Origin: Megachile rotundata
Lineage: Eukaryota > Arthropoda > Insecta > Hymenoptera > Megachilidae
Direction: 5' to 3'
Assembly (NCBI RefSeq): GCF_050947335.1
Contig: NW_027474098.1
Coordinates: forward strand, 23,734 to 87,733
Length of the DNA stretch: 64,000 nt
Part shown: piece after piece, positions 55,194 to 64,000 of the stretch
How positions within the stretch are numbered: the first letter of the stretch is position 1
Layout of the letters: each line of letters begins with the position of its first letter
Translations under genes and position numbers: made by a program
Notes under the pieces: model-generated
Databases searched by the model: none
Seen by the model: the letters and a program-made list of their open reading frames with translations, nothing else
Told to the model about the DNA's origin: nothing

Positions 55194-57600
55194 TATCGAC
55201 CATATCTGCATAATATGGTTAATAATATGAGTTAGATTGATAATAGTGAGTGTAGTCAGTATAGTAATTGTCGTTCTGTCGATCATATAAGCATAGAATG
55301 GCTAATAATATGAGTTCGATTGATAATAATAAGAGTAATAAGTATAGTAATTGTCGTTCTATCGATCATATAAGCATAATATGGCTAACAATGTGAGTTA
55401 GATTGATAATAATAAGACTAATAAGTATAGTAATTGTAGTTCTATCGATCATATAAGCATAATATGGCTAATAATATGAGTTAGATTGATAATAATAAGA
55501 GTAAAAAGTATAGTAATTGTCGTTCTATCGATCATATAAGCATAATATGGCTAATAATATGAGTTAGATTGATAATAATAAGAGTAATAAGTATAGTAAT
55601 TGTCGTTCTATCGATCATATAAGCATAATATGGCTAATAATATGAGTTAGATTGATAATAATAAGACTAATAAGTATAGTAATTGTCGTTCTATCGATCA
55701 TAAAAGCATAGTATGGCTAATAATATGAGTTAGATTGGTAATAATAAGAGTAATAAGTATACTAAGTATCGTTCTACCGATCATATAAGCATAATATGGC
55801 TAATAATATGAGTTAGATTGATAATAATAAGAGTAAAAAGTATAGTAATTGTCGTTCTATCGATCATATAAGCATAATATGGCTAATAATATGAGTTAGA
55901 ATGATAATAGCGAGTGTAATAAGTATAGTAATTTTAGCTCTATTGCTCATATAAGTATAATATGATTAATAATATGAGTTAGATTGATAATAATAAGTGT
56001 AATAAGTTTAGTAATTATCGTTCCACCGATCATACAAGCATAATGTCCCTAACAATATGAGTTAGATTGATAATAATAAGTGTAATAAGTATAGTAATTA
56101 TCGTTCTACCGATCATATAAGCATAATATGGCTAATAATATGAGTTAGATTGATAATAATAAGAGTAAAAAGTATAGTAATAGTCGTTCTATCGATCATA
56201 TAAGCATAATATGGCTAATAATATGAGTTAGATTGATAATAATAAGAGTAATGAGTGTAGTAGTGGTAGTTCTATCGATCATGTCTGCATAATATGGTTA
56301 ATAATATGAGCTAGATTGATAATAATAAGAGTAATAAGTATAGTAATTGTAGTTCTATCGATCATATAAGCATACTATGGCTAATAATATGAGTTAGATT
56401 GATAATAGTAAGAGTATTAAGTATAGTAATTATCGTTCCACCGATCATACAAGCATAATGTGGCTAATAATATGAGTTAGATTGATAATAATAAGTGTAA
56501 TAAGTATAGTAATTATCGTTCTACCGATCATATAAGCATAATATGGCTAATAATATGAGTTAGATTGATAATAATAAGAGTAAAAAGTATAGTAATTGTC
56601 GTTCTATCGATCATATAAGCATAATATGGCTAATAATATGAGTTAGATTGATAATAATAAGACTAATAAGTATAGTAATTGTTGTTCTATCGATCATATA
56701 AGCATAATATGGCTAATAATATGAGTCAGATTGATAATAATAAGAGTAATAAGTATAGTAATTGTCGTTCTATCGACCATATCTGCATAATATGGTTAAT
56801 AATATGAGTTAGATTGATAATAATAAGAGTAAAAAGTATAGTAATTGTTGTTCTATCGATCATATAATCATAATATGGCTAATAATATGAGTTAGATTGA
56901 TAGTAATAAGACTAATAAGTATAGTAATTGTCGTTCTATCGATCATATAAGCATAATATGGCAAATAATATGAGTCAGATTGATAATAATAAGAGTAATA
57001 AGTATTGTAATTGTCGTTCTATCGACCATATCTGCATAATATGGTTAATAATATGAGTTAGATTGATAATAGTGAGTGTAGTCAGTATAGTAATTGTCGT
57101 TCTGTCGATCATATAAGCATAGAATGGCTAATAATATGAGTTCGATTGATAATAATAAGAGTAATAAGTATAGTAATTGTCGTTCTATCGATCATATAAG
57201 CATAATATGGCTAATAATATGAGTTAGATTGATAATAATAAGACTAATAAGTATAGTAATTGTCGTTCTATCGATCATAAAAGCATAGTATGGCTAATAA
57301 TATGAGTTAGATTGATAATAATAAGAGTAATAAGTATATTAATTATCGTTCTACCGATCATATAAGCATAATATGGCTAATAATATGAGTTAGATTGATA
57401 ATAATAAGAGTAAAAAGTATAGTAATTGTCGTTCTATCGATCATATAAGCATAATATGGCTAATAATATGAGTCAGATTGATAATAATAAGAGTAATAAG
57501 TATAGTAATTGTCGTTCTATCGACCATATCTGCATAATATGGTTAATAATACGAGTTAGATTGATAATAATAAGAGTAATAACTATAGTAATTGTCGTTC
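55194..57600. repeat. 29-monomer HOR (2,407 bp), copy 2
   Basis: Nearly identical to copy 1. It shares every rare marker, including TTGGTAATAATAAG, TTTAGCTCTATTGC, the ATACGAG monomer and AATAACTATAG (at about 55.14-55.18 and 57.55-57.59 kb). This is among the most recent duplications in the window, or possibly an assembly duplication. Confidence 0.88.
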
Positions 57601-58513
57601 TATCGACCATATCTGCATAATATGGTTAATAATATGAGTTAGATTGATAATAGTGAGTGTAGTCAGTATAGTAATTGTCGTTCTGTCGATCATATAAGCA
57701 TAGAATGGCTAATAATATGAGTTCGATTGATAATAATAAGAGTAATAAGTATAGTAATTGTCGTTCTATCGATCATATAAGCATAATATGGCTAACAATG
57801 TGAGTTAGATTGATAATAATAAGACTAATAAGTATAGTAATTGTAGTTCTATCGATCATATAAGCATAATATGGCTAATAATATGAGTTAGATTGATAAT
57901 AATAAGAGTAAAAAGTATAGTAATTGTCGTTCTATCGATCATATAAGCATAATATGGCTAATAATATGAGTTAGATTGATAATAATAAGAGTAATAAGTA
58001 TAGTAATTGTCGTTCTATCGATCATATAAGCATAATATGGCTAATAATATGAGTTAGATTGATAATAATAAGACTAATAAGTATAGTAATTGTCGTTCTA
58101 TCGATCATAAAAGCATAGTATGGCTAATAATATGAGTTAGATTGATAATAATAAGAGTAATAAGTATATTAAGTATCGTTCTACCGATCATATAAGCATA
58201 ATATGGCTAATAATATGAGTTAGATTGATAATAATAAGAGTAAAAAGTATAGTAATTGTCGTTCTATCGATCATATAAGCATAATATGGCTAATAATATG
58301 AGTTAGAATGATAATAGCGAGTGTAATAAGTATAGTAATTTTAGTTCTATTGCTCATATAAGTATAATATGATTAATAATATGAGTTAGATTGATAATAA
58401 TAAGAGTAATGAGTATAGTAATTTTCGTTCTATCGATCATATAAGCATAAGATGGCAAATAATATGAGTTAGATTGATAATAATAAGAGTAATAAGTATA
58501 ATAATTGTCGTTC
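57601..58513. repeat. 11-monomer truncated unit of the 29-monomer HOR
   Basis: Repeats the first nine to ten monomers of the 29-monomer unit, then after the TATTGCTC monomer changes to GTAATGAG with TTTTCG and a GATGGCAAAT monomer. The next full unit starts at 58514. The spacing of the ATGTCCC anchor from 56045 to 59365 is therefore 40 (29 + 11) monomers. TATATTAAGTATCG replaces TATACTAAGTATCG. Confidence 0.82.
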
Positions 58514-60920
58514 TATCGACCATATCTGCATAATATGGTTAATAATATGAGTTAGATTGATAATAGTGAGTGTAGTCAGTATAGTAATTGTCGTTCTGTC
58601 GATCATATAAGCATAGAATGGCTAATAATATGAGTTCGATTGATAATAATAAGAGTAATAAGTATAGTAATTGTCGTTCTATCGATCATATAAGCATAAT
58701 ATGGCTAACAATGTGAGTTAGATTGATAATAATAAGACTAATAAGTATAGTAATTGTAGTTCTATCGATCATATAAGCATAATATGGCTAATAATATGAG
58801 TTAGATTGATAATAATAAGAGTAAAAAGTATAGTAATTGTCGTTCTATCGATCATATAAGCATAATATGGCTAATAATATGAGTTAGATTGATAATAATA
58901 AGAGTAATAAGTATAGTAATTGTCGTTCTATCGATCATATAAGCATAATATGGCTAATAATATGAGTTAGATTGATAATAATAAGACTAATAAGTATAGT
59001 AATTGTCGTTCTATCGATCATAAAAGCATAGTATGGCTAATAATATGAGTTATATTGGTAATAATAAGAGTAATAAGTATATTAAGTATCGTTCTACCGA
59101 TCATATAAGCATAATATGGCTAATAATATGAGTTAGATTGATAATAATAAGAGTAAAAAGTATAGTAATTGTCGTTCTATCGATCATATAAGCATAATAT
59201 GGCTAATAATATGAGTTAGAATGATAATAGCAAGTGTAATAAGTACAGTAATTTTAGTTCTATTGCTCATATAAGTATAATATGATTAATAATATGAGTT
59301 AGATTGATAATAATAAGTGTAATAAGTTTAGTAATTATCGTTCCACCGATCATACAAGCATAATGTCCCTAACAATATGAGTTAGATTGATAATAATAAG
59401 TGTAATAAGTATAGTAATTATCGTTCTACCGATCATATAAGCATAATATGGCTAATAATATGAGTTAGATTGATAATAATAAGAGTAAAAAGTATAGTAA
59501 TAGTCGTTCTATCGATCATATAAGCATAATATGGCTAATAATATGAGTTAGATTGATAATAATAAGAGTAATGAGTGTAGTAGTGGTAGTTCTATCGATC
59601 ATGTCTGCATAATATGGTTATTAATATGAGCTAGATTGCTAATAATAAGAGTAATAAGTATAGTAATTGTAGTTCTATCGATCATATAAGCATACTATGG
59701 CTAATAATATGAGTTAGATTGATAATAATAAGAGTATTAAGTATAGTAATTATCGTTCCACCGATCATACAAGCATAATGTGGCTAATAATATGAGTTAG
59801 ATTGATAATAATAAGTGTAATAAGTATAGTAATTATCGTTCTACCGATCATATAAGCATAATATGGCTAATAATATGAGTTAGATTGATAATAATAAGAG
59901 TAAAAAGTATAGTAATTGTCGTTCTATCGATCATATAAGCATAATATGGCTAATAATATGAGTTAGATTGATAATAATAAGACTAATAAGTATAGTAATT
60001 GTCGTTCTATCGATCATATAAGCATAATATGGCTAATAATATGAGTCAGATTGATAATAATAAGAGTAATAAGTATAGTAATTGTCGTTCTATCGACCAT
60101 ATCTGCATAATATGGTTAATAATATGAGTTAGATTGATAATAATAAGAGTAAAAAGTATAGTAATTGTTGTTCTATCGATCATATAATCATAATATGGCT
60201 AATAATATGAGTTAGATTGATAGTAATAAGACTAATAAGTATAGTAATTGTCGTTCTATCGATCATATAAGCATAATATGGCAAATAACATGAGTCAGAT
60301 TGATAATAATAAGAGTAATAAGTATTGTAATTGTCGTTCTATCGACCATATCTGCATAATATGGTTAATAATATGAGTTAGATTGATAATAGTGAGTGTA
60401 GTCAGTATAGTAATTGTCGTTCTGTCGATCATATAAGCATAGAATGGCTAATAATATGAGTTCGATTGATAATAATAAGAGTAATAAGTATAGTAATTGT
60501 CGTTCTATCGATCATATAAGCATAATATGGCTAATAATATGAGTTAGATTGATAATAATAAGACTAATAAGTATAGTAATTGTCGTTCTATCGATCATAA
60601 AAGCATAGTATGGCTAATAATATGAGTTAGATTGATAATAATAAGAGTAATAAGTATATTAATTATCGTTCTACCGATCATATAAGCATAATATGGCTAA
60701 TAATATGAGTTAGATTGATAATAATAAAAGTAAAAAGTATAGTAATTGTCGTTCTATCGATCATATAAGCATAATATGGCTAATAATATGAGTCAGATTG
60801 ATAATAATAAGAGTAATAAGTATAGTAATTGTCGTTCTATCGACCATATCTGCATAATATGGTTAATAATATGAGTTAGATTGATAATAATAAGAGTAAT
60901 AAGTATAGTAATTGTCGTTC
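58514..60920. repeat. 29-monomer HOR, copy 3
   Basis: Full-length unit with the same order but more private changes than the first two copies, for example TTATATTGGTAATAATAAG, GATAATAGCAAGTG, AAGTACAG, TTGCTAATAATAAG, AATAACATGAG and AATAAAAGTAAAAAG. It lacks the ATACGAG change, so that change arose in the lineage of copies 1 and 2, or was lost here by conversion. Confidence 0.85.
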
Positions 60921-62497
60921 TATCGACCATATCTGCATAATATGGTTAATAATATGAGTTAGATTGATAATAGTGAGTGTATTTAGTATAGTAATTGTCG
61001 TTCTGTCGATCATATAAGCATAGAATGGCTAATAATATGAGTTCGATTGATAATAATAAGAGTAATAAGTATAGTAATTGTCGTTCTATCGATCATATAA
61101 GCATAATATGGCTAATAATATGAGTTAGATTGATAATAATAAGACTAATAAGTATAGTAATTGTCGTTCTATCAATCATAAAAGCATAGTATGGCTAATA
61201 ATATGAGTTAGATTGATAATAATAAGAGTAATAAGTATAGTAATTGTCGTTCTATCGATCATATAAGCATAATATGGCTAACAATGTGAGTTAGATTGAT
61301 AATAATAAGACTAATAAGTATAGTAATTGTAGTTCTATCGATCATATAAGCATAATATGGCTAATAATATGAGTTAGATTGATAATAAGAAGAGTAATGA
61401 GTATAGTAATTGTAGTTCTATCGATCCTATAAGCATAATGTGGCTAATAATATGAGTTAGATTGATAATAACAAGTGTAATAAGTACAGTAATTATCGTT
61501 CTACCGATCACATAAGCATAATATGGCTAATAATATGAGTTAGATTGATAATAGTAAGAGTAATGAGTATAGTAGTTGTAGTTCTATCGATCATGTCTGC
61601 ATAATATGGTTAATAATATGAGCTAGATTGATAATAATAAGAGTAATAAGTATAGTAATTGTAGTTCTATCGATCATATAAGCATAATATGGCTAACAAT
61701 GTGAGTTAGATTGATAATAATAAGACTAATAAGTATAGTAATTGTAGTTCTATCGATCATATAAGCATAAGATGGCAAGTAATATGAGTTAGATTGATAA
61801 TAATAAGAGTAATAAGTGTAGTAATTGTCGTTCTATCGATCATATAAGCATAATATGGCTAATAATATGAGTTAGATTGATAATAATAAGACTAATAAGT
61901 ATAGTAATTGTCGTTCTGTCGATCATATAAGCATAGTATGGCTAATAATATGAGTTAGATTGATAATAGTGAGTGCAATAAGTATAGTAATTGTCGTTCT
62001 GTCGATCATATAAGCATAATATGGCTAATAATATGAGTTAGATTGATAATAATAAGAGTAATGAGTATAGTAATTTTCGTTCTATCGATCATATAAGCAT
62101 AAGATGGCAAATAATATGAGTTAGATTGATAATAATAAAAGTAATAAGTATAGTAATTGTCGTTCTATCGACCATATCTGCATAATATGGTTAATAATAT
62201 GAGTTAGATTGATAATAGTGAGTGTAGTCAGTATAGTAATTGTCGTTCTGTCGATCATATAAGCATAGAATGGCTAATAATATGAGTTCGATTGATAATA
62301 ATAAGAGTAATAAGTATAGTAATTGTCGTTCTATCGATCATATAAGCATAATATGGCTAACAATGTGAGTTAGATTGATAATAATAAGACTAATAAGTAT
62401 AGTAATTGTAGTTCTATCGATCATATAAGCATAATATGGCTAATAATATGAGTTAGATTGATAATAATAAGAGTAATAAGTATAGTAATTGTCGTTC
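60921..62497. repeat. Mosaic stretch after the 29-monomer series
   Basis: Nineteen monomers starting with a GACCATATCTGC monomer whose tail is GTGAGTGTATTTAG. It includes ATGGCAAGTAATATG and ATGTCTGC types otherwise typical of 42-46 kb and 19-27 kb. A monomer starting TGTCGATC at about 61999 has ATAATATGG instead of the usual ATAGTATGG or ATAGAATGG, so it looks recombinant. A four-monomer duplication links 62166 and 62498. Confidence 0.7.
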
Positions 62498-63575
62498 TAT
62501 CGACCATATCTGCATAATATGGTTAATAATATGAGTTAGATTGATAATAGTGAGTGTAGTCAGTATAGTAATTGTCGTTCTGTCGATCATATAAGCATAG
62601 AATGGCTAATAATATGAGTTCGATTGATAATAATAAGAGTAATAAGTATAGTAATTGTCGTTCTATCGATCATATAAGCATAATATGGCTAACAATGTGA
62701 GTTAGATTGATAATAATAAGACTAATAAGTATAGTAATTGTAGTTCTATCGATCATATAAGCATAATATGGCTAATAATATGAGTTAGATTGATAATAAT
62801 AAGAGTAAAAAGTATAGTAATTGTCGTTCTATCGATCATATAAGCATAATATGGCTAATAATATGAGTTAGATTGATAATAATAAGAGTAATAAGTATAG
62901 TAACTGTCGTTCTATCGATCATATAAGCATAATATGGCTAATAATATGAGTTAGATTGATAATAATAAGACTAATAAGTATAGTAATTGTCGTTCTATCG
63001 ATCATAAAAGCATAGTATGGCTAATAATATGAGTTAGATTGGTAATAATAAGAGTAATAAGTATATTAAGTATCGTTCTACCGATCATATAAGCATAATA
63101 TGGCTAATAATATGAGTTAGATTGATAATAATAAGAGTAAAAAGTATAGTAATTGTCGTTCTATCGATCATATAAGCATAATATGGCTAATAATATGAGT
63201 TAGAATGATAATAGCGAGTGTAATAAGTATAGTAATTTTAGTTCTATTGCTCATATAAGTATAATATGATTAATAATATGAGTTAGATTGATAATAATAA
63301 GTGTAATAAGTTTAGTAATTATCGTTCCACCGATCATACAAGCATAATGTCCCTAACAATATGAGTTAGATTGATAATAATAAGTGTAATAAGTATAGTA
63401 ATTATCGTTCTACCGATCATATAATCATAATATGGCTAATAATATGAGTTAGATTGATAATAATAAGAGTAAAGGTATAGTAATAGTCGTTCTATCGATC
63501 ATATAAGCATAAGATGGCAAATAATATGAGTTAGATTGATAATAATAAGAGTAATAAGTATAGTAATTGTCGTTC
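62498..63575. repeat. 29-monomer HOR, truncated copy 4 (13 monomers)
   Basis: Begins as the other units and includes the TATATTAAGTATCG, AGAATGATAATAGCGAG and AATGTCCCTAAC markers (ATGTCCC at 63349, 48 monomers after 59365). It ends after the AATAGTCG monomer, where a GATGGCAAAT monomer leads straight to a new unit start at 63576. It includes the 82-bp monomer. Confidence 0.82.
63411..63492. repeat. Short monomer, 82 bp (1-bp deletion)
   Basis: Reads GAGTAAAGGTATAG where related monomers have GAGTAAAAAGTATAG or GAGTAAAAGGTATAG, one A fewer in an A run. Monomer starts after this point are at 81 instead of 82 modulo 83. A homopolymer sequencing error would look the same. Confidence 0.85.
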
Positions 63576-64000
63576 TATCGACCATATCTGCATAATATGG
63601 TTAATAATATGAGTTAGATTGATAATAGTGAGTGTAGTCAGTATAGTAATTGTCGTTCTGTCGATCATATAAGCATAGAATGGCTAATAATATGAGTTCG
63701 ATTGATAAAAATAAGAGTAATAAGTATAGTAATTGTCGTTCTATCGATCATATAAGCATAATATGGCTAACAATGTGAGTTAGATTGATAATAATAAGAC
63801 TAATAAGTATAGTAATTGTAGTTCTATCGATCACATAAGCATAATATGGCTAATAATATCAGTTAGATTGATAATAATAAGAGTAATAAGTATAGTAATT
63901 GTCGTTCTATCGATCATATAATCATAGTATGGCTAACAATATGAGTTAGATTGATAATAATAAGAGTATTAAGTATAGTAATTATCGTTCCACCGATCAT
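63576..64000. repeat. Start of another HOR unit, cut by the window end
   Basis: Starts with the GACCATATCTGC and GTGAGTGTAGTCAG monomer, then ATAGAATGG with GTTCG, ACAATGTGAG, an ATCACATAAGC monomer with AATATCAG, and an ATAATCATAG monomer. The last full monomer ends at 63990 and ten bases of a CACCGATCAT monomer follow. The array clearly continues beyond the window. Confidence 0.8.

Larger units (their letters stand above)
1..64000. repeat. 83-bp AT-rich satellite DNA array (771 complete monomers, both ends open)
   Basis: The entire window is head-to-tail copies of one 83-bp unit. Landmarks in each unit are TATCGATCATATAAG at position 1, ATAATATGAG at about 29-38, GATTGATAATA at 42-52 and GTATAGTAATTGTCG at 66-80. 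Monomer starts fall at 1 modulo 83 up to 12.9 kb, at 82 modulo 83 to 63.4 kb, and at 81 modulo 83 to the end, so only two net length changes occur. Consensus composition is 34 A, 29 T, 14 G and 6 C, with no base run longer than two. Copies differ by substitutions that define several variant types. No gene, transposon or unique DNA interrupts the array. Satellites of this kind usually lie in eukaryotic heterochromatin, often near centromeres; that location is inference. The family is not one I recognise. Confidence 0.98.

Noticed and set aside
55019..55213. Open frame of 64 codons, repeated at 57426-57620
   Set aside because: It arises where TAG became CAG (GTCAG) and TGA became CGA (ATACGAG) in adjacent monomers. 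The copy lies exactly one 2,407-bp HOR unit away. Nothing indicates a gene.
57426..57620. Second 64-codon open frame
   Set aside because: Duplicate of 55019-55213 inside the next 29-monomer unit; the same argument applies.
1..64000. CRISPR array
   Set aside because: The repeats abut directly with no unique spacers, the unit is 83 bp, and variation is spread through it. No cas-like genes are present.
1..64000. Coding minisatellite or repeat-protein gene
   Set aside because: 83 is not a multiple of three, and each consensus monomer carries stops in all six frames.
1..64000. Transposon or viral insertion within the array
   Set aside because: The 83-bp register was followed across the window and no stretch fails to align with the monomer.
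1..64000. Telomeric repeat or rDNA spacer
   Set aside because: No short G-rich telomere-type units, rRNA sequence or promoter-like block occurs anywhere in the window.
1..64000. A single uniform HOR period for the whole array
   Set aside because: Anchor spacings of 7, 9, 11, 13, 17, 18, 21, 23, 29, 31, 35, 40, 48 and 49 monomers occur in different places. Only local HORs are supported.

Overview
The whole 64 kb window is one uninterrupted tandem satellite array. The unit is an AT-rich monomer of 83 bp, about 24% G+C, always in the same orientation. Taking the start of each monomer as the TATCGATCAT-like motif, I count 771 complete monomers plus 10 bp of the next. The register holds from base 1 to the end, apart from one 81-bp monomer (12866-12946) and one 82-bp monomer (63411-63492): 771 x 83 minus 3 equals 63,990, which is where the last complete monomer ends. 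I see no gene, RNA gene, transposon, CRISPR array or unique sequence. Both ends lie inside the array, so its true length is unknown.

A satellite of this size points to a eukaryotic chromosome region such as centromeric, pericentromeric, subtelomeric, sex-chromosome or B-chromosome heterochromatin. I do not recognise the family and cannot name the organism. The two CpG sites per monomer are well kept, which fits a genome with little CpG methylation, but this is a weak hint. Each consensus monomer closes all six reading frames, so the array is non-coding. The four short open frames of 62-64 codons exist only where neighbouring variants happen to have lost stop codons.

The array is not uniform. 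Monomers fall into recognisable variant types, and these are arranged in a mosaic of higher-order repeats (HORs) whose offsets are whole numbers of monomers. The main blocks are: (1) 1-12,035, an irregular mosaic; (2) 12,036-15,685, a segment copied again at 34,527-38,095; (3) 15,105-19,337, three tandem copies of a 17-monomer (1,411 bp) unit; (4) 18,923-24,732, two copies of a 35-monomer (2,905 bp) unit, with a further partial copy at 25,895-27,886 after an intervening older block; (5) 29,879-32,617, a 21-monomer offset repeat; (6) 42,661-47,806, a 23/18/21-monomer series whose length differences map to two chimeric monomers; (7) 47,641-48,802, a zone rich in 166-bp dimers; (8) 52,787-60,920, three copies of a 29-monomer (2,407 bp) unit, the first two nearly identical.

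Together these show a satellite growing by repeated unequal exchange in strict 83-bp register. The most notable features are the near absence of indels despite many substitutions, the monomer length close to eight helical turns (a dimer of 166 bp is about chromatosome size), the readable recombination breakpoints, and one variant pair that starts many of the HOR units. All counts were made by reading, not by computation.
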